A DNA stretch of 64,000 nucleotides from Bacillota bacterium (GTDB taxonomy: Bacteria; Bacillota; Bacilli; Paenibacillales; Paenibacillaceae), in assembly GCA_023460795.1 (NCBI GenBank), contig JAEWPC010000015.1, positions 1-64,000 on the forward strand, read 5' to 3'. The notes beneath the pieces were generated by a model that saw nothing but the letters and a program-made list of their open reading frames with translations, was not told the DNA's origin and did no database searches. Each line of letters begins with the position of its first letter. Position 1 is the stretch's first letter. The translations under genes were made by a program, and so were the position numbers. Shown here piece by piece: positions 52,712 to 63,200 of this stretch.

Positions 52712-54463
52712 ATGAGAACGATGACGATCGATGAATCGTTGAAGGAACAATGGCTGCGCGAGGATTCCGTAAGCGGATCGGAAATATTGCTGCGGATGCT
52801 GCTGTTGGAGGGCGTCGATTGCGTGTTCGGCTATCCGGGGGGAGCGGTGCTGTATATCTACGACGCGATGCACGGCAACCCGGCGTTCCGGCACATCCTG
52901 ACGCGACATGAGCAAGGCGCGATCCACGCGGCCGACGGGTATGCCCGAGCGACAGGGAAAGTCGGCGTGTGCATGGCCACTTCGGGACCGGGAGCGGCGA
53001 ACCTGTTGACCGGCATCGCGACCGCGATGATGGACAGCATCCCGCTCGTCGTTATTACCGGGAACGTCGCGACGGACCTGCTGGGAACCGACGCTTTCCA
53101 AGAGGCGGACATCTGCGGCATGGCGCAGCCGGTTACGAAGCATACGTACTCGGTGCGGCATGCGAACGAGCTGGCGGGGATTATCCGGGAAGCGTTCTAT
53201 ATCGCTAACACCGGGCGCAAAGGACCGGTGCTGATCGATATTCCGAAAGACGTGTCGGCGGCGATCACGACGTTCCGATATCCATCGTCCGAGCCTGAAA
53301 TTCTCGGATATGAAGCGAAGCCAGAATTAAAGCTTGACCAAGTCGAACGGTTAGCAGACGCGATCGCAGCCGCCGAAAGGCCGCTGCTGCTCGCCGGAGC
53401 CGGCGTCATCCATGCCGATGCGGTGCAGGAATTGGCGAAGCTGGCGCGGGGGAGACAGATTCCGGTGACGACGACGCTACTCGGATTAGGCGGATTCCCC
53501 GCGTCCAATCCATTATGGTTTGGGATGCCGGGTATGCACGGGACGGTGGCCGCCAATAAAGCGCTGCTCGCTTGCGATCTGCTGATCGCCGTCGGCGCGC
53601 GCTTCGATGACAGAGTCACGATGCGACTCGACGGGTTCGCTCGGCGGGCGACGATCGCGCATATCGATATCGATGCTGCGGAGATCGGTAAGCTCGTGCC
53701 GACGGCGATCGCGGTCGAGTCGGACGCTAGGGCGGCGTTGCATGCGCTGAACGAGATGTTGGCTTCGGCTTGGCATCTGGACTCGAAGCGTTCGGAGTGG
53801 GTTGGTGAGCTTATGCGACTGAAACACGCGCATCCCGTTCGTTATAAGGAAGAGCCGGATAAGCTGAAGCCGCAGGCCGTGATCGAGCTTATCGCGGAGC
53901 TGTCGGGTCGCGATACTATCGTGACGACCGACGTCGGACAGCATCAGATGTGGACGGCGCTGCACTATCCATTCGAGCAGCCGAGGTCGCTGCTCACGTC
54001 CGGCGGACTCGGAACGATGGGCTTCGGCTTTCCTTCCGCCATTGGCGCCCAGATCGGACGGCCTGAAGCGGTCGTCGTGTCGATCAACGGGGACGGCGGC
54101 ATGCAAATGTGCTCGCAAGAGCTGGCTATCTGCGCCATTCATGGGATTCCGGTTAAGATCGCCGTCATCAACAACGGCATGCTCGGCATGATCAAGCAGT
54201 GGCAGGAGATCGTTCACGGCGGCAGATACAGCCACATCGAGCTAGCGGGCAGCCCGGATTTCGTTAAACTGGCCGAAGCGTACGGCGTAAGAGGCTTCCG
54301 CGCCTCGAGCATCGCGGAAGCGCGGCAAGCTTGGGAAGCGGCGCTAGCCGTGCCCGGTCCGGCGCTCGTCGACTTCGTCGTCGACGCGGACGAGTTGGTG
54401 TATCCGATGGTGCCGCAAGGCAAGGCGCTCGCCGACATGATCACGGGGGAGGAGACCGTATGA
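52712..54463 (+). CDS. ilvB: acetolactate synthase large subunit
   Basis: The 583-residue protein is a thiamine-diphosphate enzyme that condenses pyruvate to acetolactate (or with 2-ketobutyrate) for valine, leucine and isoleucine synthesis. It has the activating Glu region (FRHILTRHEQGAIHAADGYARATGKVGVC), GPGAANLLTGIATAMMDSIPLVVITGNV, and the ThDP motif VVSINGDGGMQMCSQELAICAIHGIPVKIAVINN. Its length and the linked small subunit point to the biosynthetic enzyme. The ATG at 52712 follows AGGAGG by nine bases. No T-box leader fits in the short upstream region. Confidence 0.95.
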   Translation: MRTMTIDESLKEQWLREDSVSGSEILLRMLLLEGVDCVFGYPGGAVLYIYDAMHGNPAFRHILTRHEQGAIHAADGYARATGKVGVCMATSGPGAANLLTGIATAMMDSIPLVVITGNVATDLLGTDAFQEADICGMAQPVTKHTYSVRHANELAGIIREAFYIANTGRKGPVLIDIPKDVSAAITTFRYPSSEPEILGYEAKPELKLDQVERLADAIAAAERPLLLAGAGVIHADAVQELAKLARGRQIPVTTTLLGLGGFPASNPLWFGMPGMHGTVAANKALLACDLLIAVGARFDDRVTMRLDGFARRATIAHIDIDAAEIGKLVPTAIAVESDARAALHALNEMLASAWHLDSKRSEWVGELMRLKHAHPVRYKEEPDKLKPQAVIELIAELSGRDTIVTTDVGQHQMWTALHYPFEQPRSLLTSGGLGTMGFGFPSAIGAQIGRPEAVVVSINGDGGMQMCSQELAICAIHGIPVKIAVINNGMLGMIKQWQEIVHGGRYSHIELAGSPDFVKLAEAYGVRGFRASSIAEARQAWEAALAVPGPALVDFVVDADELVYPMVPQGKALADMITGEETV

Positions 54464-54969
54464 GAGAGCGTCACACGATTCAAGCGCTCGTGCGTAACAA
54501 TCCAGGCGTGCTGCAGCGGGTCGCCGGTCTGTTCAGCCGCAGAGGGTACAATATCGAAAGCTTGACGGTTGGAACCGCCGAGGCGGAAGGACTGTCCCGC
54601 ATGACGATCGTTGCTCGATGCGATGAACGGACGCGGGACCAGATGGTCCTGCAATTGCGCAAACTGATCGAGATCGTCGACGCGGTCCCGCTTGCCGCAG
54701 GCACGTACGTCGCGAGGGAGCTCATGCTGGTCAAGCTAGGCGCCATGCCGGAGAATCGGCCGGAAATCGTGTCGTTGGCCGAGACGTTCCGCTGCAGCAT
54801 CGTGGACGTCGGCGCCGATCGGCTCGTCATTCAGGCGGTAGGCGATGTCGCCAAGAACGACGCGCTGCTCCAATTGTTGCGCGGCTATCGGATTATCGAG
54901 CTCTCAAGGACGGGAGAGACCGCGATGAGGCGGTCAGGCGCGATGCCTGATGCGTTGGTTCATGAGTGA
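54460..54969 (+). CDS. ilvH: acetolactate synthase small (regulatory) subunit
   Basis: The 169-residue protein has an N-terminal ACT domain (RERHTIQALVRNNPGVLQRVAGLFSRRGYNIESLTVGTAEAEGLSRMTIV) and a C-terminal ALS_ss_C domain (ELMLVKLGAMPENRPEIVSLAETFRCSIVDVGADRLVIQAVGDVAKNDALLQLL). It gives valine feedback to the large subunit. Its ATG overlaps the TGA of ilvB (ATGA). ilvC and leu genes do not follow, so the pathway is split here. Confidence 0.95.
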   Translation: MRERHTIQALVRNNPGVLQRVAGLFSRRGYNIESLTVGTAEAEGLSRMTIVARCDERTRDQMVLQLRKLIEIVDAVPLAAGTYVARELMLVKLGAMPENRPEIVSLAETFRCSIVDVGADRLVIQAVGDVAKNDALLQLLRGYRIIELSRTGETAMRRSGAMPDALVHE

Positions 54970-54973
54970 CAAA

Positions 54974-55027
54974 GAGCCGTTCCCAAGTCCTCTGCGTGCA
55001 GAGATAGGGGAACGGCTCACTATTTTT
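54974..55027. terminator. bidirectional terminator after ilvH
   Basis: GAGCCGTTCCC (54974-54984) pairs with GGGAACGGCTC (55008-55018), with a nested CTCTGC/GCAGAG hairpin and a TATTTTT tail. It separates ilvH from the convergent HEPN gene. Confidence 0.8.
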
Positions 55028-55032
55028 CAATA

Positions 55033-55425
55033 CTAGTTGTTGTTTTCTAAGCCATTCAGCCATGCAGAAAATACGGATTGATAACTATGCAGACGGCTAT
55101 AAATTTCAACAGCTAGTTTCTCGTTATAGGTATGTACAGACAGATTGCGATCATCTGCCATTTGTAAAGCTGAAACAGTCTGCTCCGCATCTAGAATCGC
55201 AGTTTCGCGACAAGATCTGATTACGCTTTTGGGCGAACCGCTGTCAATGCCTTCCCGTTCGAAGAGGACTTCCTTTGCAGCTTTCCATACTGCTTCGAAG
55301 GTGAATTCAAACCTTTGAATGGCTGCATCCCGTTCTATTAGGCTCGGATTTTCGATTCCCATAACTTCTTCGAAGGCGGACATCGCTCTGCGGGCTAATT
55401 CGATTCGTTCTGCTGCTCTTCCCAC
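55033..55425 (-). CDS. HEPN-family toxin of an MNT-HEPN pair
   Basis: The 130-residue helical protein matches the nucleotidyltransferase substrate-binding family (HI0074 type). It has the Rx4H motif of HEPN ribonucleases: DDRNLSVHTYN, with Arg and His separated by four residues. HEPN members paired with MNT proteins act as RNases whose active site is blocked by the partner. The GTG start at 55425 follows AAGGAAGGGATCTT. It overlaps the upstream MNT gene by 31 bases, so both are co-translated. Confidence 0.85.
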   Translation of the reverse strand: MGRAAERIELARRAMSAFEEVMGIENPSLIERDAAIQRFEFTFEAVWKAAKEVLFEREGIDSGSPKSVIRSCRETAILDAEQTVSALQMADDRNLSVHTYNEKLAVEIYSRLHSYQSVFSAWLNGLENNN

Positions 55426-55736
55426 AAGATCCCTTCCTTTCGTACCTTGTTAATGATATACTCGTCAGCCTTGTTCAAATCAATGATATCTATTTTATAC
55501 GGGATCGTTGACTCGTGAGCAGCGTCGCGAAGTGTGGCTAGGGTGATTTGATTAGATTCGTCATGGGTTTTGAATTCTATCGCGATATCAATATCCGACG
55601 TTCTTTTTTCTTCGCAACGCGCCCAGGATCCGAATAAATACGCTTTTGCGGGTGTTCCAGTTATATGGCGGAAAACTAAATTTCTAGCTTGACGCAAAAC
55701 ATGATTGCGTAAGTTGTCATTATCGTAATCGACCAT
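55395..55736 (-). CDS. minimal nucleotidyltransferase (MNT), antitoxin
   Basis: The 113-residue protein has the MNT motif GS-x10-DxD: KAYLFGSWARCEEKRTSDIDIAIEF. In studied MNT-HEPN systems the nucleotidyltransferase adds AMP to the HEPN toxin near its active site and disarms it. The gene comes first, as in the HI0073-HI0074 arrangement. Its base composition is lower in GC than the neighbouring ilv genes, in keeping with a mobile origin. Confidence 0.85.
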   Translation of the reverse strand: MVDYDNDNLRNHVLRQARNLVFRHITGTPAKAYLFGSWARCEEKRTSDIDIAIEFKTHDESNQITLATLRDAAHESTIPYKIDIIDLNKADEYIINKVRKEGILWEEQQNESN

Positions 55737-55842
55737 TGATAATCGCCTCGCCTATCATTTGCTTCCATTATAAACCATGCTGTACAAAAGCCAAAGCGAA
55801 GCGTCGGAAGAGAGGGCTAAATACTCAATGCCAATAAAGGTG

Positions 55843-55872
55843 TTGTCAAATAATGTCTTTTGATGGTATATT
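55843..55872 (+). promoter_or_regulatory. promoter of the SLH gene
   Basis: TTGTCA (55843-55848), an 18-bp spacer and TATATT (55867-55872). This gives a leader of about 145 bases. A second TATAAT at 55907-55912 lacks a good -35. Confidence 0.5.
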
Positions 55873-55921
55873 GTTCGCATATGAAGGTTCGTAACATCCA
55901 ATCGCATATAATCGCAGCCGG

Positions 55922-55970
55922 AAGCACCGCGCACGCAAGGAGACCCCTTGGTTCGCAGTGCTTTTTTTCA
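55922..55970 (+). terminator. terminator-like hairpin in the SLH gene leader
   Basis: AAGCAC (outer) and CAAGG (inner) pair with CCTTG and GTGCTT, separated by internal loops, and seven T follow (55963-55969). It lies between the likely promoter and the start codon. It could attenuate the operon or end transcription from a weak upstream unit. No known riboswitch core was recognised. Confidence 0.55.
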
Positions 55971-56023
55971 TGCGAGGATTGCGTCGGGTTAGAAGAGTTG
56001 AACGATAAAAGGAGAGATGAATA

Positions 56024-57265
56024 GTGAGAAAAGGTTTGGCGTTAATAGCACTATTGATTTGCGTAGCGATGGTGCAACCGCTCGCCGTTGGAGCCGTTGA
56101 CGAGAAACCTGCAGGGAAGTTCAAAGATGTAGCGGCGAGCTACTGGGCCAGGGCGATGATTGAACAAGCGGTGGAGAAAGGTTACGTGGATGGTTTTTCG
56201 GACGGGACTTTCAAGCCGGAGAATAAAGTGACTCGAGCGGAATTTATTAAGATGCTGGTTGATGCGTTAAAGCTGCCGCATGTTGAGAAAGGCAGCCCGT
56301 GGTATCAGCCTTACGTGGCCTCCTTAATAGAAACGGGAATTCATAAGGAAAGTGACTTCAAGAACAATTATGATTCCACGTTAACGAGACTTGAAATGGT
56401 GAAATTGGCAGCTCGCGCAACCAATCCCGGCATCGATAATGATTCGAATGGATCAGATCCGAACTATCTCGTATTCCTGGGCACGCAATCGGGAATTTTG
56501 CAGGGCACGGGTTCCGGTAACCTCGATCTTAAGGGGACGTCGACCAGGGCTCAGGCTGTCGTGATTATAGAGCGGATTTTGTCAGTGAACGCGGGGAAGA
56601 AGCTTACGATCGATAAATATGCGATGAGCAGCGCGGAGTTGGCTTGGCATCGCACGAATGTGTTTACGGTGATGCCGGAGTTTTTCCGTACGCAGTATCC
56701 TTTTGAAGTTGAGCAAGGGATAGACCCTATTAATAAATGGGATGTCAATAAAATGACCCTAACGTCGAAGGACGGAAACTACAAGGGAGCGATTAATAGG
56801 ATCATAGCCATCGATTTAGCCGATCCCATGGATCCTAATCGGAAGCTACTTGGAGATATCAATAAACTGAAATGGTATGCGAATGGACCGATCTCTGACG
56901 GCATTGCTGAAGGCTATCCGCTCAATCTGCAAACAAACAGCTACGTTATTTACTTCGAAGGAGAGCTTATTTACAACAAAGATAAAAAGTCATATGCAAA
57001 TGAGGCACCAGATTTTTCGATTATTGGTGATCGGCCTAACGAAAATCAACGGAAGGAGTTTTACAAAGGAAAATTAAATAGATCTGCAACCGTTTTTGTA
57101 CAAGGAATTAGTGATACCCCGGCATTTATTATTCCTAAGACGTCTACGGTAAAGTATGAAGATTTGATAATTCGCTTATATACGCCGTCATTTACCGGTG
57201 CCAGTGAGACAAAGGTCGATCTGATTGAAGTTGCCGGGCCTGACAATCCTTATGTTATGCCATAA
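56024..57265 (+). CDS. secreted SLH-domain protein
   Basis: The 413-residue protein has a signal peptide (residues 1 to about 28, ALIALLICVAMVQPLAVGAVD) and three S-layer homology repeats: FKDVAASYWARAMIEQAVEKGYVDGFSDGTFKPENKVTRAEFIKML, a second around SPWYQPYVASLIETGIHKE...LTRLEMVKLAAR and a third ending STRAQAVVIIERIL (about residue 190). These bind pyruvylated wall polymer. The remaining 200 residues are an unrecognised domain. The GTG start follows AAAAGGAG. The giant protein gene begins 15 bases after its stop, so the two form an operon. Confidence 0.88.
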   Translation: MRKGLALIALLICVAMVQPLAVGAVDEKPAGKFKDVAASYWARAMIEQAVEKGYVDGFSDGTFKPENKVTRAEFIKMLVDALKLPHVEKGSPWYQPYVASLIETGIHKESDFKNNYDSTLTRLEMVKLAARATNPGIDNDSNGSDPNYLVFLGTQSGILQGTGSGNLDLKGTSTRAQAVVIIERILSVNAGKKLTIDKYAMSSAELAWHRTNVFTVMPEFFRTQYPFEVEQGIDPINKWDVNKMTLTSKDGNYKGAINRIIAIDLADPMDPNRKLLGDINKLKWYANGPISDGIAEGYPLNLQTNSYVIYFEGELIYNKDKKSYANEAPDFSIIGDRPNENQRKEFYKGKLNRSATVFVQGISDTPAFIIPKTSTVKYEDLIIRLYTPSFTGASETKVDLIEVAGPDNPYVMP

Positions 57266-57279
57266 TACGGGAGATAACT

Positions 57280-60200
57280 ATGAGAAAATTATCGATTCTT
57301 TTACTAATCACATTAATAACCGGAGCGGTTGGGGCGGTTCTCCCCCAACCGCTTTTTACCCATGCTGCATCGGCAACCACTCCGGAAGAGGTGGATTTAT
57401 CTTTCTCAAGGGCGAAGGAAGTAGAGGGCAAACCAGGTAAATTATATAGCAAACAACCTTCTATCACGAGTGATTCCAAAACGATAACTCCGTCAAACGG
57501 TTCAAAAATTAAACAAATCGACTTGGTTCAGAATGGAGTTGTAAAACAGACATTAGTTAAGGACGCAAGTCTCTCGTCATGGACAGGAACAGTTTCTGTG
57601 TCAGGTCAAGAAAGAGAAGTCGTATCGTCGAATAACGATACAGCGAAAGGTTTTTTCGCATGGTTTCGCTACGGAAAGGATGGACCGAACGGGAATAAGT
57701 GGTACTATGGCGGTTTTGATGGTACATGTCCGAGTCCAAGCGGAACATCAGAAACAGATACATTTGACATGCCGAAGGCTCCAGGTTGTATCGAAGTAAA
57801 TTTAAAATTAAGCGGCACTGTAGATAATAAATATAAGTTAAGTGATAAAACTGAAGTCCCATTTGAGGCTGTTGTTGATGATACGAATATCATTTCAGCT
57901 AGTGCTGAAATTGATGATAGAGCAGATGTTCGAGGCCCGAACGATGATCCGGGATTAAAAGGTAAGACTTACGAACTAACATATAAAAAAGATGTTGTAG
58001 CAGACAGTGCAAAAAGATTCACTGTCTACTATAAGCAAGACTATAATTATCCGGGTATTTCAAAAAAACTAGAAGCTTATGGCGCACGAGTAATGGTCTA
58101 TCATGCCGCTTGGCTGGTTAACATCACATCAATCACCTACGAATACGACACCCCCAAACTCCGCATAACCTACGAAGGCGATGCCCCGCCTCCGACAGAC
58201 ATCAAGGGCGATTTCGACATCCTCCCGTCTAACACGATTAACTGGCGAGATAGTTTCTCTTTGAGGCCCAAAGATTTCTCTTTTTCCGCCGGCTGTACAT
58301 ATCAATACCACCAGTATCGAATCGAAAGAGATGGTCAAGTTTGGACTAGCAGTAAAATCAATGGCGGAATGGCCGCAACTACCTCATTTAGCTTTTCAAA
58401 CTATCCCTATAACATCGCGGTAGGTAGCCACTATATAACGATCAAAGTCTTTGCGGATTGTGGTGACAGCGGTTGGACAGGCGGTAAAACCTTAACGGTG
58501 AATGGTCCGGCCAGTAACAGCCCACCCGACTTCTCCGTTGGCTGGACAACCCCTGGTAACTGGACGCAAGCAGGTGTTCAAACAAAAGTCGTCGTAGGCA
58601 CGCAGCTAGACCTCGTTTATCTAGATGCCCCGGCGCCAAGCGATCCTGACGGCGACACCATTGAATTTTTGGGTTTCGATTTTACCAATCAGCCGCAATG
58701 GGCGCAGGACATTCCGGGCAAGTACGGGTCATACACGAATGGCTATCAGCGTATCACGATGGATACCGTAGGGTATTTCTGCGGTAAAGGAACGATGCGA
58801 GATTCTTTCGGCGCCTCAACAACGAAAAATGCATGTATTCAGGTGGTCGAGCCCAATCCGATCCCGGTCATTTCCGCGCCGTCTATCATTCGAGAAAATC
58901 ACCCGGTCACCCCTGCCATTCATGGTGACTTGAGTTATAGCCCTGCTGGGAGGTCGATCGACCACAGCAAGGATATTTGGGTTAATCGTCAATCGGTATA
59001 TCCGACTCCTGGAGAAGTAACTATTTCCCTAGAAGTCTTCGATAGCACCGGGCTTAAATCTTTATATCCTGCAACCAAAGCCATCGACGTGTTGCCTGAC
59101 GAACCTCCGGTTGCCGTACTTAACGTGCAGCCGCTCGGCATTCGTCAAGGGAAGTATGACGTGTACAATAACTCCTATACAACCGACGGCGATATCATCG
59201 TCTCGGCCACTTACCGTTATAGATACGACAGCAACAACAATGGTTTCGATGATGATGAATGGCTAGCCTTAGCTGGAAATCTGACTCAAACCGCAATCAC
59301 GCCAGCGAAGGTTGGCAAGTATGAAATCGAAGTGACCGTTACCGAGAACTACGGGAAAACAGGAACGACATCGGTTGTATTGGATACCGTCAATCTCGCG
59401 CCCGCCGTATCGTTCCTCATGGAAGGGGAGAATGAAACTCCTGCTCCAAGCAACATCAAGAAATACACGGCAACCGACATTTACAAGAACTGGCCACTGT
59501 ATCAAACCAACTCCACCACTCCAACAAGTAAGGCACAGGGATGGAGCGCGACAGGAAATACGCTGTCAGCAGGGTTAGGCAAATTTGGGGAATCCATCAA
59601 GAGCTATTACAGAAGTTACGATAGTTGGGGTAGTTCTCGTACGGATATGAATATGGGTAGCCTTCCGGATTCAGGCAATGGCGCAAATTCACTAAATAGC
59701 TATAGATCTATAGTTGGAGGACCGTATGTTGCTGAACCTTTAATGCGTCCAATGTCTTATCAAACTCCTGAAGCATATGAGAATGCGACATTCTATCATA
59801 GTGGCGCAGGTTCTTGGGCAGATCCTCAAGGATTTTATTTTAAGTCCAATAAAACTCACTTGTACTACACATCGACAATGTATAGGACAAGTTACGATTA
59901 TTATATGCCGATTGCAGGGGAATCTTTAATTGCTCTTAATTACTCGAAAATCGGGAATTTCAGAAATGGAACTACGTGTAATAACGCCGATTGTACATCT
60001 TACAGTTTTAAGAAATGGTATGTCAATAATGAAGATCCCTATGATTTTATGCTTCATCCAGAAGATTTGAAGAAATCTAGTCCTAAGATCAAATACGGTT
60101 ACTGGTTAAGTTATGATGATTATAACAGTGACTTAAATTCCGGTAACTGGACTAAGGTTTATTGGACTCAAGAGCATTCTTCACCGGATATTAAAGTTCT

Positions 60201-63200
60201 AGGGTATCAAGTGGCAGACAAAACCATATATCAATTGGTTCAGTGGACGTGTAAGAATTGCAATACGATACGAAACGGAAGTTCTGACAGTCGTTCTGAT
60301 GCTACTATGTTGGATATAAGAACCTATGATGCGTTCACCGGACAACTCATTCAAAGCACAGCGTTAGATGGGAAGAATGTAGATGGATATCTCTCTCGAG
60401 GTTCTTGGATTGACAAGAACATGTCATTTACGCGTGGCGATGTAATGATTATTGTCAATTATGACGGGAAAATTATTGAAATAAATAGAGAGGGAAAGAT
60501 TGAAGTTAAAGCAACGTTACCCTTCCAGTATCCAAGAGATTTATTCAGAGGCCCGAACGGAGAATGGTACACGTATTATGTCGTAAGCACGAATCCCAAT
60601 TCGGAATTCGATGACATAGCTCATGCGGTCAGAATTAATTCGGATTACACGATTGGTTGGGACGTTGTTCTGAGAGGGATGCGGCCTACGCCGGATGTTT
60701 CACTGGGGGGTCAGATCGATCAGTCGGATAATAACTATGTCATGTACGTAAATCCGATTTCTCGTGAAATTGTCGTAAGAAGCTATTCCAGGCACTCCGC
60801 CGACTTCGGGGCAGATACATTCTATGAAGTCATCCATATGGATACCGGGGCGAAAAGGGATTGGGATGCTAGTTACAACTTTACGAGTATCAATTCATTG
60901 ATGGGTGTTTCTTGGTCAGGCAGCTACTTCGGCTCTAACGGTTATGCGGTCCAATCGACAGCAGATGGCTATCGAACGATGCGCAATGGCAACGATTTTC
61001 AAGTTTATGGTCCTAACGGTTCTCTTGCATCCGCGTTTTCCGTTGATACTCAAGTCATCGATATCAACTATTATGCAACGACGGCGGATTATGTCAAAAG
61101 CGGATTATATGTAGGCGATGGCATCTATTTAGCTTTCTATAATATAAAAAGATATGCTAATCCACTTTCTGCTGACATTGCCCCTTACTTAATTAAAGGT
61201 ACGCCTACATCAAATGCGCTGCCTTATAAGGGATTTAATCTAGGACAATTCGTCTCGACGGAAACCGTAGACAATACCGAGATTACTTGGACCATGAACA
61301 TGGCTAAACCGACAGCGGATACGGAGCTAGCCGGCATGTCTTTCCGGATGACGGACCCGCGGAATCGATATGCCGTCGAGTCGAATGGGTCTACGTTATA
61401 CCTATCCAAGTATGTGAACGGGACTCGAACGGTTCTCAGAAATACGTCATTCGCGATACAAGCGAAGACGAATTACTCGTTCAAGATCGGGATGCAGGGA
61501 AGCCGCATTCAAGTCTACGTGAACGATGTGCCGTACTTTGATGTGACGGACACGCAATTCGCATCCGGTAAGTTCGGACCGTTCTCGGATAAGGCATACG
61601 TCGATTTCTCCAACGTGGCGAAAGTTCAGCTATCAACGCCTACGATTGAATGGATGACGAACTACGCGATTTGGGATGCGGGTTCCGCGACGGCTGACGT
61701 AAGGGTGTCCAATGTGGTATTCACCGATCCCGAAAATGACCCTCGCGCGGGGAACTATCAGTGGTACATCGAGCATACGCCTAAATTTCTGAATAACCAG
61801 GGAGTATCCGCTCTACACGGCAGAACGCTGACCAGTCCAGCGGCAACGTTCGATAAGGTCGGCAACTATCGCGTCACGCTACGGGCGCAGGATGATCCCC
61901 ATCCTAGCTACCTGTATCCGGCAACGGAATTCGACTCGTACCGGAAGTTATCGAACGAGTATTGGCAGATTCTAACCGTTCACCGCAGACCGGTCGCGCA
62001 GTTTACGCTCTCGTTCGCGGCGGACAAATCGCTGATATGGAACGATACGAGTTACGATCCGGATCGCTGGGCGAGCGCATCCGCGTACAGCACGGAGGCT
62101 ACGGGGATCAACTACCAAACGACGCGCGGGATATTGGAGCGCAGGTATTACTACAAGACGCCAAGCGGTGCAACCGTCAACGCCAAGCTGGTCACGCCTA
62201 CCGAGGTAGGGACTTACGCTCTCGGATTGCAAGTGAAGGACGAATACGGGGCGTGGAGCTATTGGGCGGAACAAGAGATTCAGATCGACACGCCGGTTAT
62301 TCCGAACGCTCCGCCGACGCCGGGGTTTACCTTGAGCAAGACTACGTTATACCGCGGAGAACCTCTGACGATCGCGTCTTCGGCTTCGGATCCCGAAGAC
62401 GGCGCTGCCGCTAACCTTAGCCATGAATATTACATGAGGAATGTAACGCAAGGAACCGGGGAATTCTTGCAAAGCACGAGCAGAGGGACATGGACCAAAG
62501 TATTCAACTCCCTCGGAGTCGTAGCGATCAGACAAGTGGTCTGCGACTCTAAGAACCAATGCGCATCCCTAACGAAAAATGTCACGATTATCAATCGGCA
62601 GCCTACGGCGGATTTCACTTGGACGCCTTCGCCGGTGTACGAGGGGGATGCGGTGCGGTTCAGTACGGCGGTAAGCGACCCGGACAACGATCCGCTGACG
62701 GTCAGCTACGAGATTACTTCTCCGAAAGGGACGAAGTTGACCGATACCTACTCGTTCAGCGCGCCGTATTCGCAGCATTCCGGTCCCTACGTGGAGATGG
62801 ATACGCCGGGGACGTGGACGATCAAGATGACGGTAAGCGACGCGATCGCGCCAGACATAACGGTAACGAAGACGGTGATCGTAGGGGAGTTAGGAGTAGT
62901 CGGAGCGGTCAAGCATACGGAAGCATGGGAGCGAAACCGGCTCGCCTACAATGAGAAGTACGATCCTGATCGAGCTCCGGACGTATTCTGGGCAGGAGAA
63001 GCGTTCGTACTCGAAGCGGCTACTACGAACACGGGAACGTCAACGAGGGCATCCTCCGTTACCGTGCAGGCTTTCGGCGACGAGTCGAAGGCATTAGCTG
63101 TCTCAGGCGCTTCCGGCACGACATGGAACGCTCTGTGGTCCAGCTCGGATACCGACATCGAATTCGCCAAGCTGAAGGACGGAGAATACACCTTCGTATT

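Noticed and set aside
55880..56023. Cyclic-di-GMP or other known riboswitch in the SLH leader
   Set aside because: The conserved bases of the GEMM class were not found; only a plain hairpin and T-run can be supported.
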